Shown here piece by piece: positions 46,031-57,300 of a stretch of DNA of 64,000 nucleotides. Each line of letters starts with the position of its first letter. The stretch's first letter is position 1. The translations under genes and the position numbers were made by a program. Origin of the DNA: Henckelia pumila (Eukaryota; Streptophyta; Magnoliopsida; Lamiales; Gesneriaceae); NCBI RefSeq assembly GCF_033568475.1, contig NC_133121.1:129302375-129366374 (forward strand), read 5' to 3'. The notes under the pieces are model-generated. The model did no database searches. It was not told the DNA's origin and saw only the letters and a list, made by a program, of their open reading frames with translations.

Positions 46031-47891
46031 TGTAAGAGTGGGTGCCCAGTGAGCCAACTGTGTGGCTATGGGCTTTGTTGACTCTTTGTATAAACAATCT
46101 TTTGTTTAATATTATTTACACTTTTATGGCAATGACTTTATATTACTTCATATTGTTATATTGTGATATACTATTGTTGTTTTGATAAAGACCTTGAATA
46201 TACTATAGTGTATGTAAGATGTGGTAGAACATGGAGATGTCTATCATGAAATACATCTTATAGTCACTGTATATTCTAAAACCGTTCCTAGTCGATTGAG
46301 CCGTCCGATAATAAGGATAAGGATCGCTCGAGTTTGAGACTAGCATTTGCGATGCGGAGTACCACGTTTCATTGGTAGGGAACATGGAGATGTTCGAAGC
46401 ATGCAAATGGATATTCATAGGATGAATAGTCGAACTACCCTATCCGGACTTTCCAAGTGGTTATCACTTATCGAGTGGATAAAGTCCGCGGTTTTGGTTG
46501 TACACCATTAGTCCTTACGACTTGAAACATCATGGAGACTCTATATGCTAGTACTGTGCTTTGACTCGTTTACCGACTCTGAGGGGGTCATCAGGTGTCG
46601 AGATTGGGTACAGTTACGACACATATAGGAGTCAATGCATTGTTGTCAAGGATTCACCACATACTTGCGAGTGTGGATATCCTATGCGATCTGAGGAGAT
46701 ATTAGTGTGACAAATCTCTGGCCAGAGTACTTGATGTGATTTAAGAAATGGTTTCTTAGTAGCACATGCGATGTCACTAATTTGATCTTCAAGATGTATT
46801 GCATAGTTATCGAATCTTGAGCGACTCTCGATATACCAATGGTTGTTGATTCGATCGGGATATATGGATGAAGGGACCGTACTGTACGTTAACCAAAATC
46901 TACTGGTTCTTGTAGGCACTATCAGTGATACCTAGGAAATCATGGGGCGATGTTGCTAGGCGCTTTACCATGATTCGTTGGGCAAGTCGGAAAGTGTTGT
47001 TCCGAGTCACAAGGAGTTGTGAGCCCACGGCTAGCTGTATCCCTGAACCATTGAGGGTCACACAGTGTAATGGAGTTTTAATCCCCGTTGAGATAGTTAA
47101 ATTTAAAGAGTTAAATTTAATGAACTAAGGAGTTGGACTTCTTAAATAAGAGTAAGGGAGTAGGATTTCCTAAAATGACATAGGGATGGACATTTTTGGA
47201 AACCACTGAATTCGGATTCAGGAAAATTTATTTTGACTTTAAAACGTGCAGAAATGGTTTCTGTGCACATTGGTGAAATCGTTTCATCAATCGAAGTCAC
47301 GATGAATTTTATATTAATTTCTGAACGAGCGGGCTTTGCTTGTCGGGCCCCAGCTTATGACTAATGGGCCCTAAGGTGTTAGTGGCCTGCATTATAAATA
47401 AGTTATTTCAGTACAGAAATTACACACAACAGGTCATAATTTTTGAGACAGGATTTTCGAAACCCTAGCCCCTCTCAAAAACGTTTTTGGCCGACCCCTC
47501 CCCTCTGCCCGAGAAAATTCCGGTCTGTGATTTTGAATCGCAGTAAGGAATAACGAATCAAATTCGTGTATTCTCTTCGCAGAAAACTTCTGATAGATTT
47601 TCTAGTGCAATCTATCAGAGGGATTAAACCTCTGTTCGTGGACCTGATTGAAGGCGTTCATCGGTTCCAGGGAGAGACAACAAGAGCAGAATTGTTCTGT
47701 TGGTGTCCATTAATCTCGTTGCGAGATTTGAGGTAAAATTTATTTAATTGTTATTTAAATTTTACACACACAAAAATTTAATCGTTGAACGGTTGATACC
47801 CACACCATGGAATTGTTCCATGATAAAATTTTTTAAACTTCCGCTGCACCGGGTATCAATCGTGATTGATCTGACCGCCAGTTTTCCAACA
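46031..47891 (+). repeat. 5' LTR of the outer copia element
   Basis: TGTAAGAGTGGG...TTTTCCAACA, 1861 bp. It should contain the promoter and poly(A) site. Short open frames inside it recur in every LTR copy and have no protein-like character. Confidence 0.92.
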
Positions 47892-47892
47892 G

Positions 47893-47904
47893 TGGTATCA
47901 GAGC
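47893..47904 (+). other. Primer binding site of the outer copia element
   Basis: TGGTATCAGAGC, the exact complement of the 3' end of plant initiator-methionine tRNA, one base after the LTR. Confidence 0.9.
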
Positions 47905-49800
47905 CAGGTTGCTCAGATCAATCGATTGAATTAATCAATTGTACAAAATTTTTGAGTCTCGGTTTTTGAAACAAAATAAATATTTTTTAATAAAAAATTT
48001 TTTTCGGGGCAAAACCCGGGCAGCGATTGGATCGCTGCCCGGTGGGGCAGCAATTGTTGCTGCCCCGGGCGGCGCACGGCGCCGCCCAAAGGGGGCGCAC
48101 GGCGCCGCCCAAGGCGGCGACCGTCGCCGCCCAGGGCGGCGCACGGCGCCGCCCAGGGTGGCGCACGGCGCCGCCCAGGGCAGCGCTGTGCGCTGCCCAG
48201 CGCAGCGCTGGGCGCTGCCCTAAGGGGGCAGCCGGGCTGCCCCCGGGGCGCGGGCCGGCCCGGGAGTGTCCCGGGCGGCCCGCGGGAAAAAATTATATTT
48301 TTATTAATTTTAATATTTAAAATTTTATTTTTGGTCCGGTCAAAAATTGTTTTGATTGGTTCACGAGATTTCGGATCGAATTGTTCGAGTCCGTAAATTT
48401 TAAAATTGATTTTGGATAAATTTGAATTTTTGGAAAATTTTAATATTTTATCCGTAAATTGAATTTTGAAATCAATTATTTTGGTACAATTGATGATAAG
48501 ATATGATCTTATGATATATTGAGTAAAATATGATTTTATTTGTAAAATTGGATTTTATAGATAAAATATGATTTTATTTGATATGGAGATAAAATATGAT
48601 TTTATATGTGAAATGTATTTTATATATAAAATATGATTTTATCTTGTTTAAATTTGAAATGCCACAGCATGTTATCCAATAAATTAATTTTGAATTAAAT
48701 GTTATTGGATAAGGATGATCGATTGCCATGACCAATTTTGTAGGTGTATGTTAGGAATTTACATTTTGTCTTTATTGTTGTTGGTTTTATTAATGGGCCT
48801 GGTTTATGGCCCGATATGAATGTCATATGTAATAAAAGTGGGCTTGGTTTATAGCCCGTTCCCACCCCCTAAAAATGTATCCCCTACTTGTCATTGTTAT
48901 TTATTGTAAATACATTAGATTTAGTGGGAGATCAAGATTTGAAGATGGTGGGCCCAGCAGACAATGAAGACTGAAGAAATGTAAATTGGAAGCATATGTA
49001 ATAGGATTGCATTTGCATACTGCATATTACCTAGGATTGGACTAAGACCCGTGATTGGCAACCACGGGTCAATTAGAAATGGAATCGATCATCCTATATA
49101 ATATGTGATATTATGATTGTATGCATGTTTAGACATAAATTGCGTGAATCCGGCAATGCATGCAATAAATTAAATATGATGAGACAAATATTTTTATAAT
49201 TAAAAATCCCTCATTTTAAATATGATTTAAAATTTATATCAAGATAAATAAAGGAAATTTAAATATTGTTTAAATGTTCCTACCTTCCATCAACGGTCAA
49301 TGTATGTGATGCTACCCGCGGATACGGTCCGGCTCATATTATTGGGGGGGCCCGTCCGTCGGAAAGCTGTACATTGGATCGACAAATGTTGTAAGTTGGG
49401 TGGAACTCCCATGGGATCGGCTCATATTATTGGGGGATCCACATGGCGACCGTCCATCACAACTTAATATTGATGGGTCATCTTGACATGTCACTTTAAA
49501 CGGCGTCATATTATTGGGCCCTTATTGGACATGAGGTAAACACATGGGGGTTGCTTTGGAAGCAATTGGGCTCTACCTTTTGAGAATTATGGTTGGCTGA
49601 TATTATTCGGGACCATAAGTTTGTCAATTGGACTCCATGTTCTCACTAAGGAAAAAGTTTCCCGTTTTCACTAGAGGGTGGTGAAATCGTTAAAATAGTG
49701 GGAGTGAGATTCATAAAATTAAATTCGCCTATTTTATGTCTTAGTAAATTGTTAAACAATCATTGATATATGTCTGTTTTCCTTTTCAGTATTTCATACA
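47905..49800 (+). other. Long structured leader of the outer copia element
   Basis: About 1.9 kb without long coding frames. Three parts can be seen. 48005-48290 is extremely GC-rich with repeated GGCGGCGC/GCGCCGCC and GGGCAGC/GCTGCCC inverted motifs. 48480-48660 is an AT-rich array of (G)ATAAAATATGATTTTAT units. 49333-49615 has four copies of a CTCATATTATTGGG motif (49333, 49431, 49505, 49597). The inner element has the same layout in reverse at 57264-59276, so these features belong to the family. Confidence 0.7.
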
Positions 49801-52093
49801 ATGAATTCGCGAAATCCTTTATTCTCGATCCTCGAACAAAACAAGCTGACTGGCGCCAACTATACGGAATGGTTCCGGAAGTTGAAGATTGTCTTAACTT
49901 CGGAGAAAATGCTCTACGTGTTAGAGAAAGCACCTCCGAAGGAAGCACCAGCTGACATAAGTCCGGAGGAATTGGCCAAACTTGATGCATGGTGTGACCA
50001 TGACATCAAGACCAAATGCTATATGCAAGCCTCGATGTCTGATGAACTCCAGAGGCGATTTGAGGACACGGTGAATGCTGCTGACATTCACGCGCAACTC
50101 AAGGAACTTTTTGGGGCTCAGTCGAGGGCTGAAAGGTTCTCTACTGTTAAGGAGTTGATGACGTGCCGCATGCGTGAAGGGACTTCGGTCCGTGATCATG
50201 GGGTACGAGTGATTTGGCTCATACAGAAGTTAGCGACCCTTGATTTGGTGTTGGAGCATGAACTCAATGTGGACTTGCTGCTTCTATCTCTTCCTTCTTC
50301 ATTTGATGGATTCGTGATAAATTTTAATATGAACAAGATAGAGGCCACCCTTGAAGAGATGGTCAATATGCTCGTTACATATGAATCCACACTTAAGAAG
50401 GATAAGCCAGCTTTCTTGGTGGGCTCCTCATCTTCTGCTAAGAAGGGGCCAAGTATGAAGGGCAAGAAACGTTCTGCCCCACCCAAGAAAGTGGAACCCG
50501 AGAAGAAGCAAAAGACAAAGGCTTCAAACAATGGAAAATCCAAGGATGTTTGCCATTACTGCAAGAAGCCGGGTCATTGGAAGCGCAACTGCAAGGAGTA
50601 TCTTGAGCAGTTAGGAACTGCAAAGGGTATGTTCTATATCGAAATAAACATGTCACTTAATACAACTTCTTGGGTATTGGATACCGGATGTGGATCTCAC
50701 ATTTGCAATGATTTGCAGGTGATGACAAGAAGTCGCAGGCTTAGAATGGGTGAGACCCAGCTGAGGCTCGGGAATGGTTCCAGAGTTGAAGCTACGGCCA
50801 TTGGAGATGTTTGTTTGATATTGCAGAACGGTTTTAAATTATTGTTGAGAGATGTTTTATTTGTGCCAGATTTAATTAAAAACATTATTTCTATTTCTAT
50901 GCTTGATAGAGATGGTTATTCTTGTAATTTTGTGAATGGGATTTGCGGTATTTACAAGAATGAATGTTTAATTGGAAATGGACAACTTGAAAACGATCTA
51001 TATAATTTAAAACTAAAAGACGTTCCAGTGAATTGTATTGACAAACCGGCAACAACAAACAAAAGGAAAATCGATAGTCAAAACCCGGCAAACCTTTGGC
51101 ACGCTAGGCTAGGTCATATTTCCTCAAGGAGGATGAACAAGCTAGTGGGAGAGGGCATGTTTGATATGTCTGATATTAACTCTCTACCTACTTGTGAATC
51201 CTGCCTAAAAGGAAAAATGACTAAATCTCCTTTTAAGGGGAAACCTGAGCGTAGTCAGAATCTGTTGGATTTGATCCATACAGATGTTTGTGGTCCATTT
51301 AGAGTAGGGACTCAACATGGCCACACCTACTTCATTACCTTTACTGATGATTATTCAAGGTATGGGTATTTATATTTAATGAAATATAAGTCTGAAGCAT
51401 TTGAAAAGTTCAAAGAATTCAAGGCTGAAGTAGAAAACAAGCTAGGTAAAAGTATTAAAGCACTTCGATCGGATCGAGGTGGAGAATACTTGAGTACCGA
51501 GTTTTTGGACTATCTAAAAGAGAATGGGATTCTCTCTCAGTGGACTCCTCCTATGACACCACAGCTTAATGGTGTATCGGAGCGTCGTAATCGAACTTTG
51601 TTGGACATGGTTCGATCCATGATGAGCTTCACTGAGCTTCCACCTTCGTTTTGGGGCTATGCGCTTGAAACGGCGGTATTGTTGTTGAATAACGTCCACA
51701 CTAAAGCAGTAGACAAAACACCATACGAGTTATGGAATGGCAAAGCTCCTAAGTATTCGTACTTGAGGATTTGGGGATGTCCTGCTTACGTGAAGCGGAC
51801 AGTGGGAGATAAGTTGGATAGTCGATCCAGCTTGTGTTATTTTGTGGGGTATCCGAAGAATTCAATCGGATATTATTTCTATTATCCTGCTGAAACAAAG
51901 GTGTTTGTTTCACGGAATGCCACCTTCTTGGAGAAGGAGTTCTTATTGGATAAGAAAGGCGAGATGATGGAACTCGAAGAAGTTCGAGAAGAACCCAAAA
52001 TACAAAATAACGATCCTACACCTCAGGAACCATTGCTGGACACGCCTGAACCTAGAAGATCCGAGAGGACTTCTAGACCTCCTATTCGATATG
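49801..52093 (+). CDS. copia gag-pol polyprotein, N-terminal part (gag, protease, integrase), split by insertion
   Basis: 764 codons are open from ATG 49801. Residues 1-240 are UBN2-type gag (start MNSRNPLFSILEQNKLTG). A CCHC zinc knuckle CHYCKKPGHWKRNC lies near 250-263 and the protease motif WVLDTGCGSH near 290-299. The integrase HHCC finger (LWHARLGH ... CESC) spans 432-466, with catalytic Asp near 495 (HTDVCGPF), Asp near 558 (RSDRGGEY) and Glu near 594 (VSERRN). The C-terminal region ends at RSERTSRPPIRY. At 52094 the frame enters the inner LTR and terminates at 52233. The remainder is at 61159-62780. Skipping the inner element and one ATATG copy gives 1305 codons in a single frame, so no other damage is visible. 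Confidence 0.92.
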
Positions 52094-53957
52094 TGTTGGA
52101 AAACTGGCGAGTTCCCAGACCAATTACGATTGATACCCGGTGCAGCGGAAGTTTAAAAATTTTCTCATGGAACGATTCCATGGTGTGGGTATCAACCATA
52201 CAACGATTGAATTATTGTGTGTGTAAAATTTAAATAACAATTAAATAAATTTTACCTCAAATCTCGCAACGAGATTAATGGACACCAACAGAACAATTCT
52301 GCTCTTGTTGTCTCTCCCTGGAACCGATGAACGCCTTCAATCAGGTCCACGAACAGAGGTTTAATCCCTCTGATAGATTGCACTAGAAAATCTATCAGAA
52401 GTTTTCTGCGAAGAGAATACACGAATCTGATTCGCTATTCCTTACTGCGATTCAAAATCACAGACCGGAATTTCTCGGGCAGAGGGGGAGGGTTCGGCCG
52501 ATTTGTTGAGAGAGAGGCTAGGGTTCGATTTTTGCTCTGTCTCAAAAATTATGACCTGTTGTGTGTAATTTCTGTACTGAAATAACTTATTTATAATGCA
52601 GGCCACTAACACCTTAGGGCCCATTAGTCATAAGCTGGGGCCCGACAAGCAAAGCCCACTCGTTCAGAAATTAATATAAAATTCATCGTGACTCCGATTG
52701 ATGAAACGATTTCACCAATGTGCACAGAAACCATTTCTGCACGTTTTAAAGTCAAAATAAATTTTCCTGAATCCGAATTCAGTGGTTTCCAAAAATGTCC
52801 ATCCCTATGTCATTTTAGGAAATCCTACTCCCTTACTCTTATTTAAGAAGTCCAACTCCTTAGTTCATTAAATTTAACTCTTTAAATTTAACTATCTCAA
52901 CGGGGATTAAAACTCCATTACACTGTGTGACCCTCAATGGTTCAGGGATACAGCTAGCCGTGGGCTCACAACTCCTTGTGACTCGGAACAACACTTTCCG
53001 ACTTGCCCAACGAATCATGGTAAAGCGCCTAGCAACATCGCCCCATGATTCCCTAGGTATCACTGATAGTGCCTACAAGAACCAGTAGATTTTGGTTAAC
53101 GTACAGTACGGTCCCTTCATCCATATATCCCGATCGAATCAACAACCATTGGTATATCGAGAGTCGCTCAAGATTCGATAACTATGCAATACATCTTGAA
53201 GATCAAATTAGTGACATCGCATGTGCTACTAAGAAACCATTTCTTAAATCACATCAAGTACTCTGGCCAGAGATTTGTCACACTAATATCTCCTCAGATC
53301 GCATAGGATATCCACACTCGCAAGTATGTGGTGAATCCTTGACAACAATGCATTGACTCCTATATGTGTCGTAACTGTACCCAATCTCGACACCTGATGA
53401 CCCCCTCAGAGTCGGTAAACGAGTCAAAGCACAGTACTAGCATATAGAGTCTCCATGATGTTTCAAGTCGTAAGGACTAATGGTGTACAACCAAAACCGC
53501 GGACTTTATCCACTCGATAAGTGATAACCACTTGGAAAGTCCGGATAGGGTAGTTCGACTATTCATCCTATGAATATCCATTTGCATGCTTCGAACATCT
53601 CCATGTTCCCTACCAATGAAACGTGGTACTCCGCATCGCAAATGCTAGTCTCAAACTCGAGCGATCCTTATCCTTATTATCGGACGGCTCAATCGACTAG
53701 GAACGGTTTTAGAATATACAGTGACTATAAGATGTATTTCATGATAGACATCTCCATGTTCTACCACATCTTACATACACTATAGTATATTCAAGGTCTT
53801 TATCAAAACAACAATAGTATATCACAATATAACAATATGAAGTAATATAAAGTCATTGCCATAAAAGTGTAAATAATATTAAACAAAAGATTGTTTATAC
53901 AAAGAGTCAACAAAGCCCATAGCCACACAGTTGGCTCACTGGGCACCCACTCTTACA
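52094..53957 (-). repeat. 3' LTR of the inner copia element
   Basis: TGTTGGAAAAC...CCACTCTTACA on the plus strand, the reverse complement of the outer LTR type with small differences around 52470-52530. Confidence 0.92.
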
Positions 53958-53971
53958 ATCTCCCACTTGCC
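53958..53971 (-). other. Polypurine tract of the inner copia element
   Basis: GGGCAAGTGGGAGAT on the minus strand between the pol stop and the 3' LTR. The same sequence precedes the outer 3' LTR (62781-62794). Confidence 0.75.
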
Positions 53972-55843
53972 CTATAGCCAACTAGTCATACTACGTAGAC
54001 CCATTGCTTCGCGATGTTTGTCAAACAATGGTCCTGGCAAAGGCTTAGTAAGTGGATCAGCGATATTGTCTGCAGAGGCCACTCGTTCGACACTGATGTC
54101 TCCTCTTTCCACAATCTCCCGGATTATGTGGTATTTCCTCAGTACGTGTTTGGATCTTTGATGAGACCTTGGTTCCTTTGCTTGAGCAACGGCACCCGTG
54201 TTGTCGCAGTACACCGGGACTGGACCAACAAATTCAGGAATGACGCCCAACTCTTGGACGAAATTCCTCATCCAAACGGCCTCTTTAGCAGCAGCTGATG
54301 CTGCAATGTATTCAGCCTCAGTGGTGGAATCCGCTGTGGTGTCCTGCTTGGAACTCTTCCAAGAGACAGCACCGCCATTGAGCATGAACACAAATCCAGA
54401 GGTTGACTTCGAGTCATCCACATCACTTTGGAAGCTAGAGTCGGTATAGCCTTCCAGTTTGAGTTCTCGTCCTCCATAAACCATGAACATATTCTTAGTC
54501 CTTCGCAAGTACTTAAGAATGTCCTTCACGGCTTTCCAATGCATCTGACCAGGATTAGACTGATATCTGCTCGTGACACTCAGAGCAAATGCTACATCCG
54601 GTCTGGTAGATATCATCCCATACATGATACTACCTATAGCTGACGCATATGGTACATGTGTCATATTCTCTATCTCTGCATCAGTCTTGGGACACATAGA
54701 CTTGGATAGAGAAACTCCATGACACATGGGTAGATGTCCTCTCTTGGACCCATCCATTGAAAACCGTTTCAATATGGTATCGATGTAGGTTGATTGAGTG
54801 AGTCCTATCATTCTCTTAGATCTATCCCTATAGATCTGTATCCCAAGAATGTAGGATGCCTCACCCAAATCCTTCATCGAAAATCTACCTGATAACCATA
54901 TCTTTGTTGACTGCAACATCCCTACATCATTCCCAATGAGTAGGATATCATCAACATAAAGTACTAAGAATGTCACAGCATCCTTAACTACTTTCTTGTA
55001 CACGCACGGTTCCTCCGGGTTCTTGATGAAACCAAAATCTTTTATTGTTTCATCAAATTTCTGGTTCCAACTTCTTGATGCTTGTTTTAGACCATAAATT
55101 GATCTCTGAAGCTTGCATACCTTATGCTCGCTTCCCATGGATGTGAACCCCTCAGGCTGCTTCATATAGATTTCTTCCTTAATGTCTCCATTAAGAAAAG
55201 CAGTCTTCACATCCATTTGCCATATCTCATAGTCATACCATGCAGCTATGGCAATCAGGATTCTTATGGACTTGAACATTGCGACTGGTGAAAAGGTTTC
55301 ATCATAGTCAACTCCTTGCCTTTGAGTATAACCTTTCGCCACCAATCGCGCCTTGTAAGTCAATATCTTACCATCAGGCCCAAGCTTTCTTTTGTAGATC
55401 CATTTACACCCTATCGGAACAATTCCATCGGGAGGATCCACTAAAGACCAGACTTGGTTAGTATGCATCGAATCCAATTCAGACTGCATAGCTTCAAGCC
55501 ATAAATTCGAATCCGCATCAGAAATTGCTTCCTTGAAGCTTCTTGGATCACATCCAATGTCGGGTTCATCTTGACCCTCTTCAAGAAGAAGACCATATCG
55601 AACTGGAGGTCTAGAAGTCCTCTCGGATCTTCTAGGTGCAGGCGTGTCCAGCAATGGTTCCTGAGGTGTAGGATCGTTATTTTGTATTTCGGGTTCTTCT
55701 CGAACTTCTTCGAGTTCCATCATCTCGCCTTTCTTATCCAATAAGAACTCCTTCTCCAAGAAGGTGGCATTCCGTGAAACAAACACCTTTGTTTCAGCAG
55801 GATAAGAAATAATATCCGATTGAATTCTTCGGATACCCCACAA
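53972..55843 (-). CDS. copia reverse transcriptase-RNase H of the inner element
   Basis: An open frame of 623 codons. The first 40 or so residues belong to the end of integrase after the frameshift. RT motifs are WLEAMQSELDSM, KARLVAKGYTQRQGVDYDET, QMDVKTAFLNGD and the catalytic YVDD (FLVLYVDDILL). RNase H has GYTDSSF, TTEAEYIA and DNTGA. It ends ADPLTKPLPGPLFDKHREAM and a stop at 53974. This half is nearly identical to 61159-62780. It would need an upstream gag and integrase to be expressed as the family's single polyprotein, so it is probably not translated on its own. Confidence 0.88.
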   Translation of the reverse strand: MWGIRRIQSDIISYPAETKVFVSRNATFLEKEFLLDKKGEMMELEEVREEPEIQNNDPTPQEPLLDTPAPRRSERTSRPPVRYGLLLEEGQDEPDIGCDPRSFKEAISDADSNLWLEAMQSELDSMHTNQVWSLVDPPDGIVPIGCKWIYKRKLGPDGKILTYKARLVAKGYTQRQGVDYDETFSPVAMFKSIRILIAIAAWYDYEIWQMDVKTAFLNGDIKEEIYMKQPEGFTSMGSEHKVCKLQRSIYGLKQASRSWNQKFDETIKDFGFIKNPEEPCVYKKVVKDAVTFLVLYVDDILLIGNDVGMLQSTKIWLSGRFSMKDLGEASYILGIQIYRDRSKRMIGLTQSTYIDTILKRFSMDGSKRGHLPMCHGVSLSKSMCPKTDAEIENMTHVPYASAIGSIMYGMISTRPDVAFALSVTSRYQSNPGQMHWKAVKDILKYLRRTKNMFMVYGGRELKLEGYTDSSFQSDVDDSKSTSGFVFMLNGGAVSWKSSKQDTTADSTTEAEYIAASAAAKEAVWMRNFVQELGVIPEFVGPVPVYCDNTGAVAQAKEPRSHQRSKHVLRKYHIIREIVERGDISVERVASADNIADPLTKPLPGPLFDKHREAMGLRSMTSWL

Positions 55844-56784
55844 AATAACACAAGCTGGATCGACTATCCAACTTATCTCCCACTGTCCGCTTCACGTAAG
55901 CAGGACATCCCCAAATCCTCAAGTACGAATACTTAGGAGCTTTGCCATTCCATAACTCGTCTGGTGTTTTGTCCACTGCTTTAGTGTGGACGTTATTCAA
56001 CAACAATACCGCCGTTTCAAGCGCATAGCCCCAAAACGAAGGTGGAAGCTCAGTGAAGCTCATCATGGATCGAACCATGTCCAACAAAGTTCGATTACGA
56101 CGCTCCGATACACCATTAAGCTGTGGTGTCATAGGAGGAGTCCACTGAGAGAGAATCCCATTCTCTTTCAGATAGTCCAAAAACTCGGTACTTAAGTATT
56201 CTCCACCTCGATCCGATCGAAGTGCTTTAATACTTTTACCTAGCTTGTTTTCTACTTCAGCCTTGAATTCTTTGAACTTTTCAAATGCTTCAGACTTATA
56301 TTTCATTAAATATAAATACCCATACCTTGAATAATCGTCAGTAAAGGTAATGAAGTAGGTGTGGCCATATTGAGTCCCAACTCTAAATGGTCCACAAACA
56401 TCTGTATGGATCAAATCCAACAGATTTTGACTACGCTCAGGTTTCCCCTTAAAAGGAGATTTAGTCATTTTTCCTTTTAGGCAGGATTCACAAGTAGGTA
56501 GAGAGTTAATATCAGACATATCAAACATGCCCTCTCCCACTAGCTTGTTCATCCTCCTTGAGGAAATATGACCTAGTCTAGCGTGTCAAAGGTTTGCTGG
56601 GTTTTGACTATCGATTTTCCTTTTGTTTGTTGTCTCCGGTTTATCAATATAATTTATTGGAACGTCTTTTAGTTTTAAGTTGTATAGATCGTTTTCAAGT
56701 TGTCCATTTCCAATCAAACATTCATTCTTGTAAATATTGCAAATCCCATTCACAAAATTGCAAGAATAACCATCTCTATCTAGC
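55806..56784 (-). pseudogene. Integrase of the inner copia element, frameshifted
   Basis: The frame from 56552 keeps the CESC half of the zinc finger and the three catalytic residues in HTDVCGPF, RSDRGGEY and VSERRN. Near 55808 two bases are missing relative to the outer copy (TTTCTTATCC for TTTCTATTATCC), ending the frame at YFLSC. Upstream, at about 56585, the tryptophan codon of LWHARLGH is TGA, a G-to-A change. Together these separate integrase from both gag and RT. Confidence 0.85.
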
Positions 56785-56832
56785 ATAGAAACAGAAATAA
56801 TGTTTTAATTAAATCTGGAACAAATAAAACAT

Positions 56833-57300
56833 CTATAAAAAGTAACTTAAAACCGTTCTGCAAAAATAAATATTTCCCATAGCTATGGATTTAACTCTGG
56901 AACCATTCCCGAGCCTTGACTGGGTCTCACCCATCCTTATCCTATTACTTCTTGTTATCATTTGCAACTCATTGCAAATATGAGATCTACATCTGGTATC
57001 CAATACCCAAGAAGTAGTATTAAGAAAAACATTTATTTCAATGTAAAACATACCCTTTGCAGTTCGCAACTGCTTGGGGTATTCCTTGCAGTTACGTTTC
57101 CAATTACCGGGTTTCTTGCAGTGATGGCAAACTTGTTTAGACTTGTCCAATTTTGCATGTAACATTTGGCCTTGAGATCATGGTCCAACCATTTCTCTAA
57201 TTCGGCCAACCTTTCGGCAGTTACATCAGCCGGGGCTGTTTTCGGAGAAGCCTTTTCTAACACTTAGAAAATCTTTTTCCGAACTTAGGACAATCTTAAC
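56833..57300 (-). pseudogene. Gag-protease remnant of the inner copia element, internally deleted
   Basis: The gag N-terminus (57263 on) reads SPKTAPADVTAERLAELEKW then KAKCYMQ. It jumps, with a deletion equivalent to about 500 bp of the outer element (roughly outer 50030-50535), to the zinc knuckle (CHHCKKPGNWKRNC) in another frame. The protease region has DTRCRSH where the outer copy has DTGCGSH. Gag here differs from the outer copy far more than pol does. Confidence 0.8.

Noticed and set aside
46632-46919. 95-residue open frame repeated in all copia LTRs (also 53069, 60265, 63396)
   Set aside because: Its conservation follows from the young age of the LTRs. It is antisense to the element, has no domain and lies in LTR sequence.
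48027-48320. Arg/Ala/Pro-rich open frames in the GC-rich block, both strands
   Set aside because: They arise from GC-rich inverted repeats open in many frames at once. Composition is low-complexity and the repeat order differs in the inner copy (58740-59250).
52094-52233. Natural C-terminal extension of the outer polyprotein (ENWRVPRPIT and following)
   Set aside because: These residues are translated from the inner element's LTR in antisense; the true continuation is at 61159.
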